64,000 nt of DNA, taken from assembly GCA_964369235.1 (NCBI GenBank), contig CAYJEQ010000002.1, positions 1 through 64,000 on the forward strand, written 5' to 3'. Under the pieces are notes generated by a model. It searched no databases and had not been told where the DNA came from. It worked only from the letters and a program-made list of their open reading frames with translations. Of the stretch, positions 35,000 through 44,001 are shown piece by piece. Source of the DNA: CAYJEQ01 sp964369235 (GTDB lineage Bacteria > Bacillota > Clostridia > Oscillospirales > Ruminococcaceae). How positions within the stretch are numbered: the first letter of the stretch is position 1; each line of letters begins with the position of its first letter. A program made the position numbers and the translations under genes.

Positions 35000-36609
35000 T
35001 AGCTCTCACCTCCGTTTAGCCATATCTTAATCATCTGAGCAGTTATCTCTGGGTTCTGCTCTGCAAATTCTCTTAGTGAATGTCTTACTTCATTGGATTT
35101 ATTAGCAGCTCTGTCTAGTGCATCACGATCTAGCATTGCTATACGCTCCTGCTCTATCTGTAGTTCCTCAGCTAGTGCCTGTGCTGCTTTCTTTCTGCGC
35201 TTTCTAATAGTTAATAAAACTATTAGCACTATTATTATAATCAGTAGTACCACACCAATTATAATAGCAATTAGCGGGTTAGCTGTAATCATATCTAGTA
35301 AACCTGTTTGGGTAACATCACCTGTATTGTCCTCAGCCTGATAACCATAGAAAGGCGCTGCTACTATAGATATATTATCCTCTCTAACCTCTGCCTCAAT
35401 ACCTGCGGCATTTCCGATTAGATCTATTAAATCAGATGGTATTACATCTCCCATAACATAACTATTAATAGAAACAGATACTGTCATCTCTGATAGATAA
35501 CCTGGGTCTAGCTGTGCCTGTTCACGAACTTCGTTTACAAGGTATTCCCTTACTGCTGTTTCGTTTACTGAGTTAGACTCGCTAGTGTCCCCACCAGTGT
35601 ACTGGTTAAAATCTCCATCGATATCTGCGTTGGTTTCAGTGCCTACCACCTGTCCTGAATTATCTGTATTGGTGGAGCTACTGCTACTTACGCTTTCGTT
35701 AGAAACGATACCACTTTTATCCTGATCATTTATCTGCTCTGGCACTGTATATGTAGAGGACTCTCTTATAATCTTCTCCATATTAATCTGTCCATACACA
35801 GATACTCTAATATTTTCCATACCGAAGAATGGGCTTAGTACATTCTGGATTTTCCTCTGTACATCTTCTTCTATTAGTTTTGCTGTAGCTTCTGCAAGAT
35901 CTGATAGTGCCACCTCTTCTTCCACATAGGACACCTCGATACCATAACCATCAAATACACTTACATTTTCCATGCTAATGCCAGGAACACCCATAGCTAC
36001 AAGTCGCTGTATACCCTGCGCCTGTTCTGGGGTTAGAACCTGATTAGGCTCCATTATAACTGTTACCGATGCACTGGACATATCATTTGTATCATCTAAA
36101 GGCGATAGCACATACTTTTCTTCTTCCTGTAGGGCTATAGTTACTTTGGCATCACTAACACCTTCAATCAGTCTGATATTCGCCCCTAATCTATCCTGTA
36201 GATCATAAAGCTCATATTGCTGGCGTTCGCTGTCTGTTGTCATACCACCGGCGTACTGGGTATATATACCATAGTTAAATCCACTTTGTGGGTAGCCTTC
36301 AACCACCAGTGTTGCCCTTGTAGCATCTGCCACATCTTTAGCTACCAGTATATCCCCATTGGCATTTTGCTCATAGGCGATACCCTCATCCTGTAGCCTT
36401 GCTATAATCTGCACAGCTTCGGCATCTTCTACCCCTGCAAATAATACTTCATAACCAGTGGTATTTAGATAAAATGCCAAAGCCACAGCTAGTAAAACCA
36501 CCCCAATTATACTTGCAGCAGCTATCTTCTGTGTCTTCTTATCCATTTTATCTATATATGTCTTAATCTGTCCCGTTAGTTGGTCTGTCATCTTTTTTAT
36601 ATTATCCAT
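34999..36609 (-). CDS. fliF: flagellar MS-ring protein FliF
   Basis: 536 residues. N-terminal membrane helix (about 28-48), YscJ-type ring-building domains (YEVLFAGVEDAEAVQIIARLQDEGIAYEQ; VSDAKVTIALQEEE), a Ser/Thr/Asn-rich periplasmic loop, a second helix (ITANPLIAIIIGVVLLIIIIVLIVLLTI) and the C-terminal FliG-binding tail. Platform for motor assembly. Confidence 0.97.
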   Translation of the reverse strand: MDNIKKMTDQLTGQIKTYIDKMDKKTQKIAAASIIGVVLLAVALAFYLNTTGYEVLFAGVEDAEAVQIIARLQDEGIAYEQNANGDILVAKDVADATRATLVVEGYPQSGFNYGIYTQYAGGMTTDSERQQYELYDLQDRLGANIRLIEGVSDAKVTIALQEEEKYVLSPLDDTNDMSSASVTVIMEPNQVLTPEQAQGIQRLVAMGVPGISMENVSVFDGYGIEVSYVEEEVALSDLAEATAKLIEEDVQRKIQNVLSPFFGMENIRVSVYGQINMEKIIRESSTYTVPEQINDQDKSGIVSNESVSSSSSTNTDNSGQVVGTETNADIDGDFNQYTGGDTSESNSVNETAVREYLVNEVREQAQLDPGYLSEMTVSVSINSYVMGDVIPSDLIDLIGNAAGIEAEVREDNISIVAAPFYGYQAEDNTGDVTQTGLLDMITANPLIAIIIGVVLLIIIIVLIVLLTIRKRRKKAAQALAEELQIEQERIAMLDRDALDRAANKSNEVRHSLREFAEQNPEITAQMIKIWLNGGES

Positions 36610-36641
36610 AAACTGCTGTTTTCCTTCTTACTATATAAAGT

Positions 36642-36953
36642 TTATAAGTTTATCTTTATTAATTCGTTGTAAGCTTCTATGGACTTGTTTCTAAGTTGCA
36701 CCAACAAATCCACCGACAACTGAGCTTCTGCAGCTGCTACAGTAACCGTATGAGGATCTGTAAGCTGGCCTGTTGCCAGTAGGTACTGTTTCTCTTCTAA
36801 ATTTTTCTGTGTATCCTTTACACCATCTACCGCACTGTCAAATATGCTTTTAAACATACTATCTCCTACCTGTGTGGTTTTGTCATTTTGCTGTGTATTT
36901 AGTTCACCTATAGAGTTAATAGCTTTCATTGGCGTTATAAATTCTGTAGTCAT
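36642..36953 (-). CDS. fliE: flagellar hook-basal body protein FliE
   Basis: 103 residues. Signature MFKSIFDSAVDGVKDTQKNLEEKQYLLATGQLTDPHTVTVAAAEAQLSVDLLVQLRNKSIEAYNEL. Joins the MS ring to the rod. Directly follows flgB after a 146-base gap that should hold flgC but does not. Confidence 0.94.
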   Translation of the reverse strand: MTTEFITPMKAINSIGELNTQQNDKTTQVGDSMFKSIFDSAVDGVKDTQKNLEEKQYLLATGQLTDPHTVTVAAAEAQLSVDLLVQLRNKSIEAYNELIKINL

Positions 36954-37099
36954 AAACCTTCACCAGCCTTTCCAAAAATAAAAATTTTAACATATAATGT
37001 ATATTATCTAATATTATATACTGTCGATATATTGTTTAGAGAGGGTAACTCCTATTTGAAATATCCTAAACTTAGACAGCCTTAGGCAGTAGTCATTGA

Positions 37100-37486
37100 T
37101 TACTGACCTTTAATTACTGTACTCATTCTGGTAATATCACTATTTAGACTTGTAATAGCGTATTGATATTGTAGATTAGTTTTACTAAGCTCTACCATTT
37201 CTACATCAACATTCACATTGTTCTCATCTAGTCTCAGTCCATCATTGGTAGTTTTTACAACTGTGGGATCCACCCCAGCCATTGCACTTTGCACACTACT
37301 TGATTTACCTGTTGCTAGTGCTTTTTCTATCTCTGCTTTAAACTGAGCTTCAAAATCTACATACTCTGCTTTATAGCCTACGGTTTCACTGTTGGCTATA
37401 TTATTTAATGTTACACTTTGCTTTAACCAAAGGTAATCCAAAGACTTAGATAGCATATTTATAGAATTGCCAAAAATCTGACTCAT
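37100..37486 (-). CDS. flgB: flagellar basal-body rod protein FlgB
   Basis: 128 residues. LDYLWLKQSVTLNNIANSETVGYKAEYVDFEAQFKAEI and C-terminal NNVNVDVEMVELSKTNLQYQYAITSLNSDITRM define FlgB. First gene of the operon. The ATG at 37486 follows AAGAAAGGAATGG; a reading frame running upstream to 37579 is part of the structured leader, not coding. Confidence 0.95.
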   Translation of the reverse strand: MSQIFGNSINMLSKSLDYLWLKQSVTLNNIANSETVGYKAEYVDFEAQFKAEIEKALATGKSSSVQSAMAGVDPTVVKTTNDGLRLDENNVNVDVEMVELSKTNLQYQYAITSLNSDITRMSTVIKGQ

Positions 37487-37510
37487 AAAAATTACCATTC
37501 CTTTCTTGGT

Positions 37511-37611
37511 GTTTTGTGTGATTTTCTCAAAGTCTTGTGATGAGAAAATTTCAGGTGTTATCATGACCGAAAAGCACAAAACCCATGTTTGAAACTTTGT
37601 TTCAAACTATC
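37511..37611 (-). repeat. palindromic leader repeat, copy 2 (before flgB)
   Basis: 49 bases (37563-37611) identical to the fliJ leader: 9-bp GTTTGAAAC hairpin with 3-base loop at 37587-37607, then a GTTTTGTGC arm. This copy has an additional hairpin inserted, ATTTTCTCA/TGAGAAAAT (37521-37529/37541-37549). Lies in the 5' untranslated region of the fla/che operon. Confidence 0.8.
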
Positions 37612-37692
37612 ATCTACTTTTCATCACAAATACTTCCCCTGTTTACTATAGAGAAAGCCATGATGGTTGTATTGTTACATCACCACTTAATT

Positions 37693-37721
37693 ATTATACA
37701 TTATTATTTCATAAAATTCAA
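37693..37721 (-). promoter_or_regulatory. SigA-type promoter of the fla/che operon
   Basis: On the minus strand, TTGAAT (37716-37721), 17-base spacer, TATAAT (37693-37698). It would give a leader of about 200 bases before flgB, containing the palindromic repeat. Confidence 0.65.
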
Positions 37722-37833
37722 CAAAAAACCAATTATTATTTGTTTTTTTGCTATTTTCATTTAAATTTTACAAAAATATCTTGTTTTGCGACACTAACTT
37801 CGTTTTACCACTATTATTTTAGAAATTTCCAAC

Positions 37834-37862
37834 TTGCTATTTTTAAATATTCTATGTATAAT
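37834..37862 (+). promoter_or_regulatory. SigA-type promoter of the PilZ gene
   Basis: TTGCTA (37834-37839), 17-base spacer, TATAAT (37857-37862), 39 bases before the ATG at 37902. Confidence 0.6.
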
Positions 37863-37901
37863 AAAAACATATGACTAAATTCGATTGCAAGGAGTAATAT
37901 A

Positions 37902-38582
37902 ATGCAAAAAATTAGCCACAGCAAAAAAGCTGTTATCGCTATGATTAATAGTGATCAAATTATCTGTGAAGCCTCGGTTTCCTTTTCAAGAGATGAAGAA
38001 GTTATTCTTACTATAAATGATGATTTTGTAGATTTAATCGACAGTGAAAGTGATGTTGTTTTTTACGACGAATTAAAGGGACTTGTGACCTACAGATGCG
38101 CCCTTGCTCCACTGGGCAGATACCTGCAAGATGGAGCTTTTCTACAGGATTTAGCATGTAGATTAGACGCTGAAATATCGGTGTTAGAGCGCCGTGATGA
38201 CTTTAAAATACCACTGACAAATCTAGTGGATATCATCATTCCTCCCACTGTAGAAATACCTTTGGGATTTACTGATTTTATCACTGATGAGATTGATGGT
38301 AGACGCTACCAACATGGCACTACAGTAAACCTAAGCGCCGGTGGGATTTGCTTTAAATGCACCTTTGAATATGAGGTGGGACAGGTGCTTACAATCTTCT
38401 TCCACAGCGAAGGAGAGAAGCGTATTAAGCTCACAGCTCAGGTACTTAGAAAGATAGATTCCGAAACCATTGATCCAGTATTTGCATATGGTTGTAAATT
38501 CCTAGATATGGCTTCAGCAACCGAAACAACATTGCGCAGTTATGTCTTTAAGCTACAAATGCAAAAGTATCGCAGAAGATAG
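37902..38582 (+). CDS. PilZ-domain protein, likely c-di-GMP-binding motility effector (YcgR/MotI-like)
   Basis: 226 residues: an N-terminal YcgR-N-like beta domain (about 1-95), then a PilZ domain (about 100-225). NLSAGGICF supplies the (D/N)xSxxG motif. The upstream RxxxR motif reads RRDDFK, so its last Arg is Lys; the first Arg pair is intact. c-di-GMP binding is likely but should be tested. Divergent from the flagellar operon, which fits a brake or clutch on the motor. ATG after AAGGAGTAATATA; terminator downstream. Confidence 0.85.
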   Translation: MQKISHSKKAVIAMINSDQIICEASVSFSRDEEVILTINDDFVDLIDSESDVVFYDELKGLVTYRCALAPLGRYLQDGAFLQDLACRLDAEISVLERRDDFKIPLTNLVDIIIPPTVEIPLGFTDFITDEIDGRRYQHGTTVNLSAGGICFKCTFEYEVGQVLTIFFHSEGEKRIKLTAQVLRKIDSETIDPVFAYGCKFLDMASATETTLRSYVFKLQMQKYRRR

Positions 38583-38585
38583 TTT

Positions 38586-38631
38586 AATACCCTATTATGT
38601 TACCAATAAGTAACTAATAGGGTATTTTTTT
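38586..38631 (+). terminator. terminator after the PilZ gene
   Basis: 12-bp stem AATACCCTATTA/TAATAGGGTATT with inner GTTAC/GTAAC pairing and a T run, four bases past the stop codon. Confidence 0.85.
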
Positions 38632-39126
38632 GTTTTGATAAATCGAATTTGATTGTTGCATGAACATGCATTGTTACATTTTCCTAAATTTATGATATTT
38701 TTTTGCCATATATATACAATGTAATTTTACAAAATTATCTGTAACCTATTAGCCAAAATGAATAAAAATACATTTATGGATAATTTATTACAGCACTATT
38801 TTTGTTCATGTTGTTGCATATCCTGTATTTTGTTTAACATAGGTGATTATTTACTCTTAATGTGTTTAACAGGTATTTTTTGCAAAGTAACTTTTCCCCT
38901 ACCTTTCCACTATGTAAATGTTACTATTTTAGTAAATTTTTATTAATTATGTTAATATTACAGTTTCTTTCCTTTTAATTTTAATTGTGTAATATTAGGT
39001 AAAATTATCCTTTAATTTATTATATTTTTTACAAAATAATGGTATTGTTTTTTGTAAAATAATCCTCATTATCTTATATATTTTTAAGTAAATCACAGTT
39101 TTTAACTTAATACCAAAATTATAAAG
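38632..39126. other. AT-rich intergenic region, no gene seen
   Basis: About 500 bases of very AT-rich sequence between two terminators. One short plus-strand open frame (38758-38946) has no ribosome site and a Cys/Phe-rich unlikely product. I see no promoter pair, structured RNA or repeat that I can support. Confidence 0.6.
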
Positions 39127-39170
39127 GAAAACAGGGTAGCTTAATTAAATAAAGCACCCTGTTTTTTAAT
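39127..39170 (-). terminator. terminator of the FlhB-like/FliK-like operon
   Basis: Stem AAACAGGGT-a-GCTT pairing with AAGC-ACCCTGTTT (one bulge), with T-rich runs on both sides; about 50 bases after the stop of the minus-strand gene at 39219. Confidence 0.7.
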
Positions 39171-39218
39171 AATTTTTTATAGGTTAATTTTGTTAACATC
39201 TATTTACTAGTAATCATT

Positions 39219-39548
39219 CTAAATTGTTTCATTTTTGGTTTTTTCTTGTTCCTCACTGGCTAATTCTGACACAATTCCACCAGGTTTAAAGTTTAGAAAA
39301 TACACATATATATCCACTATCGCCTGATATAACTCACTGGGAACCTGTGCACCTAACTCTAATTGTGTTAACATTGTAGCCAGAGAATTATCCTCATAAA
39401 TAGGTATATTATTCTCTCTAGCTACCTCTACAATCTTCTCAGCTAGATATCCCATTCCTGATGCAACTACTATTGGAGCCGGTGCTCCTTGGTCATCATA
39501 ACTTAGCGCCACTGCTTTTTGGTTTAATAAATCATTAAATGCTGACAT
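39219..39548 (-). CDS. FlhB C-terminal domain-like protein (YlqH/FhlB-type)
   Basis: 109 residues matching the cytosolic part of FlhB: AVALSYDDQGAPAPIVVASGMGYLAEKIVEVARENNIPIYEDNSLATMLTQLELGAQVPSELYQAIVDIYVYF. The membrane part and the NPTH cleavage motif are missing. Such proteins (YlqH in Bacillus) can partly replace the FlhB tail in export switching. Start ATG overlaps the upstream gene by 14 bases, so it is translationally coupled to it. Confidence 0.88.
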   Translation of the reverse strand: MSAFNDLLNQKAVALSYDDQGAPAPIVVASGMGYLAEKIVEVARENNIPIYEDNSLATMLTQLELGAQVPSELYQAIVDIYVYFLNFKPGGIVSELASEEQEKTKNETI

Positions 39549-40947
39549 TTATAGAATTCTTCCTTTCAAATATTTTAGGGAAGGCTTGAGATATTGGGAT
39601 TGAACTCTGACCACTATCCACAAACATCTCTTGTACTCTAATATTATTTCGACTAAATATAGCGGCTATATCATCTTTAATCTGACTGCCATACTCTGCC
39701 ATTTCTTCTGGGCAGGTAATCTGTAGATTAATATTCTCGCCTGAATAGATAAAGTACATATCAAAGAAACCTACTTCTTCTATATCAAATTTAAGTAGCC
39801 CTTGGATTATTCTTTCACCTTTTTGCTTCTGGCTAGAGTTTCCTGCATTTGGATCAATCCAAAGTTCCCCAAATGTCATTTTACCACCTACCATCATTGG
39901 TAGCATAGTGTGGATTACAGGCATATACACACTTTCGTTTAGCAGTATGGACTGCATTAGATTTTTAAATACTATCTTATTATCGCTACCTGCTTCACCC
40001 TCCATACCAGCGGCAATAATATCCTTAAGCTTGTCGCTCCAGTTCTTACCTTTAATGGATTTTTCATATTCTGTGTTCTGTAATACCTGTATAAGTAGCT
40101 CAGGCTTAAAGTCTTTAAAAACATCCTGCATAGCCTGATATCTCATAATATTTTCAAAAGCTGCTATAACCCTGCTGTCATTTCCGTTTTCCAGTCTAGC
40201 TGTATAGGTGGCAAGTAGTGAGGTCATCTCTCTAAGTTGTCCTCTATCATTATAACTAGAGATATACTTATTAAGGAAAGGCATAATGCTATCCTTAATA
40301 ATATCTATATTAGCACTGGGATTAGCTCCTAGCTGTGCAGTTAACTGTAAAAATTGCTCCCTAGGATTTTTAAATATCTGTCCTTCCATCTGCTTTAATA
40401 TAGTATTTATATTATTGGATAGGTGGTTTCGTTCAGACATATCCACATATTTTTTTAGAAAGTCCAGTATTCCTGTTTTTAGCCCTGCTGACTGGCTGTT
40501 TTCCATTACATGATTAAGAAGTGAGAAAAATGCACCGTTAAACTTTAACGAGCTATTGGTTTGCTGTTTAAAGAAATTTAGCATATCTCCTTCATCAATA
40601 TCTATTGCAGCGAAGAACTCTGCCACCTGTAAGGCGAAATTTTCTGATAGCCCTGACTGGGCAATGGTGGCAAACCCCTGTAAAAACATCTGGGAAAATC
40701 CATCAGTAATGGTAGCTCTCCCAAGCATCTGAGTAACAAAATTATCAAAATTAGACTCAAACTTAAATTTTAAGGCGCTATTTTGATCCTGAGAAGCTGC
40801 GTCGGTTCTGCCATCAGCTTTCATTGTTTTATCGGGATTTATCTGACCTTGTATAGAAGGATCTACGGTTTTAACAGGGGAGTTTCTCTGAGTATTTGCA
40901 TTGTCATAATTGGTCATAGGGGTCGTAACTTTTAATATATTTGACAT
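39535..40947 (-). CDS. large FliK-like protein preceding YlqH homologue (YlqG-like)
   Basis: 470 residues. Long helical, Gln/Asn-rich N-terminal and middle parts; the C-terminal 100 residues (LLKFDIEEVGFFDMYFIYSGENINLQITCPEEMAEYGSQIKDDIAAIF) resemble the FliK/Flg_hook-like fold of YlqG-type proteins. The coupled YlqH-type gene supports the YlqG assignment. Probably a second export-switching or ruler-related protein. ATG after AAGGAAGGG. Confidence 0.65.
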   Translation of the reverse strand: MSNILKVTTPMTNYDNANTQRNSPVKTVDPSIQGQINPDKTMKADGRTDAASQDQNSALKFKFESNFDNFVTQMLGRATITDGFSQMFLQGFATIAQSGLSENFALQVAEFFAAIDIDEGDMLNFFKQQTNSSLKFNGAFFSLLNHVMENSQSAGLKTGILDFLKKYVDMSERNHLSNNINTILKQMEGQIFKNPREQFLQLTAQLGANPSANIDIIKDSIMPFLNKYISSYNDRGQLREMTSLLATYTARLENGNDSRVIAAFENIMRYQAMQDVFKDFKPELLIQVLQNTEYEKSIKGKNWSDKLKDIIAAGMEGEAGSDNKIVFKNLMQSILLNESVYMPVIHTMLPMMVGGKMTFGELWIDPNAGNSSQKQKGERIIQGLLKFDIEEVGFFDMYFIYSGENINLQITCPEEMAEYGSQIKDDIAAIFSRNNIRVQEMFVDSGQSSIPISQAFPKIFERKNSINVSI

Positions 40948-41120
40948 CTACATAACCCTTCCTTTCTATTTTATACAGTAGTGATAACCTTAATTTCCAC
41001 CAATAATTTACTGCTCTATAGCTCTTTATTTTATAGTATTTAATCTTATATACTATATATATTACATCAAGGTGACTTTTTTGAATAAATATTTTCTTAA
41101 AACTTTTACTATATAAAAGG

Positions 41121-41147
41121 TTAATTTATTTATTTTTTTGACGATAT
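41121..41147 (+). promoter_or_regulatory. SigD promoter of cheA
   Basis: TTAA (41121-41124), 15-base spacer, GACGATAT (41140-41147). The same layout lies upstream of flagellin and matches the FliA/SigD consensus (TAAA-N15-GCCGATAT). Confidence 0.6.
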
Positions 41148-41340
41148 ATGTTATGATAGCTATAAATACAGGGTAACCCATATAATCCCTTATCTATTTT
41201 ATGGAATTATTGGGGTGATCTGCTAAGCCTTTAGTATTAACTAAGCTTTTTAATGCTTTAGGTATAATTAATATTACCACAGGTATATGTTTTTTTGCAA
41301 TTGTTTTATGTAATTTTAATATTAGGGATGGTGTAAACTT

Positions 41341-43470
41341 ATGGAATTTATAAATGAAGGCTTACTTGAAACCTATCTGTTTGAAACAAATTCTCTTATA
41401 GAGCGTTTGGACGAAATACTTCTAGGTGCAGAACAAAACGGCGAACTTACTACCGATGATGTAAATGAAATTTTTAGAAGCATGCATACTATTAAAGGTT
41501 CTTCTGCTATGATGGAATTTGGCCCTTTAATGGAAGTTTCCCACCATGTTGAGGATCTATTCTTTGAAATAAGAGAAAATGGTATGGATAATTTTACAGA
41601 TAAGCAGAAGAGTGATTTGTTTAACCTGCTGTTTAAGTGTACCGATCGTCTTCGTGATGATGTGGGCAAGGTGGAAAACGGCGAAACTCTAAGCAATGAT
41701 GTGGCGCCATTTATACAGGAAATCGACAGCTTCCTACAGGGATTAAAAGGTGGCGCACCTGTAGAAACACCTGTAGTTACCGAGGCAGCTGCTAGCCTTG
41801 ATTCCTCCGATGATGTAACACTGCCAGATATGGACGCACCTTATTTTGTTCATATCCTTTTTGACGAGGAGTGTGGCATGGAACATCTGAGAGCCTTTAT
41901 GGTTCTTAATTCTCTAAATGAATTAGACCTACAGCTTAAAGCCTATCCGGAAAATGCAGAAACTGCCCCTGGGGCAATGGACTATATAGCGCAAAATGGT
42001 TATTTCATAGCTGTGACAAATGAGGAAGATGTTACCCCTATTATAAACAGTCTAGCAACTATGAGTAATATCCGTTCCTATGAGGTTCTTGTAAATCCTG
42101 TTTATCAGGAGATGGCAGAGCAGAGCGCAAAATCAGTAGCACCTGCTGCTCCAGCACCTACAACAGAAAAAGCACCGGAGCCAACTGCAAGCCCATCAAC
42201 TCCAGCACCTACTTCAGCACCAACTGGTGCACCAGCACCTGCAAACCCTAACGATATATCAAAACAGCTTAAAAACCTAAATCAAAGTAAACAGAGTTTA
42301 ATTAGTGTAAGCCTAAGTAAACTTGATAGCCTTATGGCAATAGTAGGTGAGATTGTAATAACCGAATCTATGGTAACCTCCTCACCTGAATTACAAAATG
42401 TAAAATTAGACGGATTTTTAAAATCTGCTCGTCAGCTTAGAAAACTAACTGACGATCTTCAGGATATAGCAATGTCACTGCGAATGGTTCCTGTATCTGG
42501 AGTTTTCCAGAAGATGAACAGAATTGTTAGAGATATGGCAAAAACCCTAGAAAAAGATGTTAAGCTAACTATTATCGGTGAGGAAACCGAAGTTGATAAA
42601 TCCATTGTAGATAATCTAGCGGATCCTATTATGCATCTAGTTAGAAATGCTATGGACCACGGTATTGAGAAGAATGTACAGGAAAGACTGGACGCTGGTA
42701 AACCAGCACAGGGTTCTATTATACTGTCTGCTCAGCACACCGGTAGTGAGGTTGTTATTACTGTTGAGAATGATGGTAGTGATATGAATACCGAGGGTAT
42801 TTTAAACAAAGCCTTTAACAAAGGACTTCTTACAAGACCTAAGGAAGAATATTCTAAGAGAGAGATACTATCCCTACTTATGCTACCTGGATTTTCTACC
42901 AATGCACAGGTTACCGAGTATTCTGGTAGAGGTGTAGGACTTGATGTTGTTAAGAAGAATATTGAGAACCTAGGTGGTAATGTTACTATCTCCAGCGAGC
43001 CTGGTAAGGGTTGTTGCTTTACCTTAAAAATCCCACTAACTCTAGCAATAGTAGATGGTATGGAGATGAGAGTTGGGGACGGTATATACACTGTGCCAAT
43101 CTCTAATATTAAGCAGAGCTTTAAAGCAGCTAATAGTGATATTATCCTTGATGCTTCTGGTCATGAATTTATCTCCTGTATGGGTGAGTTTTGTCCTATT
43201 ATTAGACTTAACAAACTATATAATATTCCAAATGCTTGTGATAATCTCGAAGATGGTATCCTAATATGGATAGAAACTGGTGACAAATCCTTCTGCCTAT
43301 TTGTAGATACACTTATTGGAGAGCAGCAGGTAGTTGTTAAGCCAATGCCATCATACCTAAATAACTTTAAGATTAAAGAGCAGGGTATTTCAGGTTGTAC
43401 AATTCTAGGTGATGGTAATATTAGCATTATCCTAGATGTAGCCAATGTATATGCTGCAGCAAATCATTAA
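41341..43470 (+). CDS. cheA: chemotaxis histidine kinase CheA
   Basis: 709 residues. P1 Hpt domain with phospho-accepting His (H49 in SMHTIKGSS), a P2 CheY-docking domain (about 155-245), an Ala/Pro linker, P3 dimerisation, P4 kinase (VRNAMDHGIE; GRGVGLDVVKKNIE; KGCCFTLKIPL) and P5 CheW-like domain. Phosphorylates CheY, CheV and probably CheB. Under a SigD-type promoter and first of cheA-cheW-cheR. Confidence 0.97.
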   Translation: MEFINEGLLETYLFETNSLIERLDEILLGAEQNGELTTDDVNEIFRSMHTIKGSSAMMEFGPLMEVSHHVEDLFFEIRENGMDNFTDKQKSDLFNLLFKCTDRLRDDVGKVENGETLSNDVAPFIQEIDSFLQGLKGGAPVETPVVTEAAASLDSSDDVTLPDMDAPYFVHILFDEECGMEHLRAFMVLNSLNELDLQLKAYPENAETAPGAMDYIAQNGYFIAVTNEEDVTPIINSLATMSNIRSYEVLVNPVYQEMAEQSAKSVAPAAPAPTTEKAPEPTASPSTPAPTSAPTGAPAPANPNDISKQLKNLNQSKQSLISVSLSKLDSLMAIVGEIVITESMVTSSPELQNVKLDGFLKSARQLRKLTDDLQDIAMSLRMVPVSGVFQKMNRIVRDMAKTLEKDVKLTIIGEETEVDKSIVDNLADPIMHLVRNAMDHGIEKNVQERLDAGKPAQGSIILSAQHTGSEVVITVENDGSDMNTEGILNKAFNKGLLTRPKEEYSKREILSLLMLPGFSTNAQVTEYSGRGVGLDVVKKNIENLGGNVTISSEPGKGCCFTLKIPLTLAIVDGMEMRVGDGIYTVPISNIKQSFKAANSDIILDASGHEFISCMGEFCPIIRLNKLYNIPNACDNLEDGILIWIETGDKSFCLFVDTLIGEQQVVVKPMPSYLNNFKIKEQGISGCTILGDGNISIILDVANVYAAANH

Positions 43471-43496
43471 TATAGAAATTTTAAGGAGGTAGTCCC

Positions 43497-43985
43497 ATGT
43501 CAGATATACTTTTCGCTCGTTCTGACGAGTATGATAATGAAGAAGAGATAATCCAAGAGGATTATGATAGATACCTAACCTTTATGTCGGATAATTTAAT
43601 CTTTGGTGTTAGTACCGATCATGTTATTGAAATAATTGCAAACTACTCTATAAGACAGGTTCCTACTGTACCTGAGTTTGTAATGGGGGTTATTAACCTT
43701 CGTGGACAGGTGCTACCTGTTATTGATATAAGATTAAGAATGGACAAGGCTTTTGAGCCTTACACCAACACCACCTGTATCATCATATTAGAGATAGATT
43801 CAGTAATGGTGGGACTAGCTGTAGATCATGTGCTACAGGTACAAAACATAAACCCTAAACAGGCATCACCAATGCCTTTAGAAAATAATCAAGAGCTTAC
43901 AAATGCAATGATATCTTTAGAGGACGGTTCTGTTGTATTACTTTTAGACTGTAGCGCCGTTATTAATACAACTCTAAGCAGTTAG
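43497..43985 (+). CDS. cheW: chemotaxis coupling protein CheW
   Basis: 162 residues. CheW fold with RYLTFMSDNLIFGVSTDHVIEI, QVPTVPEFVMGVINLRGQVLPVIDIR and VGLAVDHVLQV. Has an acidic N-terminal extension of about 20 residues. Links receptors to CheA. ATG with AAGGAGGTAGTCCC upstream; 26 bases after cheA. Confidence 0.95.
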   Translation: MSDILFARSDEYDNEEEIIQEDYDRYLTFMSDNLIFGVSTDHVIEIIANYSIRQVPTVPEFVMGVINLRGQVLPVIDIRLRMDKAFEPYTNTTCIIILEIDSVMVGLAVDHVLQVQNINPKQASPMPLENNQELTNAMISLEDGSVVLLLDCSAVINTTLSS

Positions 43986-44001
43986 AAGGAGTGCACCTTA
44001 A

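Noticed and set aside
37487..37690. c-di-GMP riboswitch in the fla/che leader
   Set aside because: The leader is structured but I cannot find the conserved GEMM core motifs; it matches instead the local palindromic repeat.
38758..38946. 62-codon open frame in the AT-rich gap after the PilZ gene
   Set aside because: No ribosome site, Cys/Phe/Leu-rich product in low-complexity AT-rich DNA, no homology sensed.
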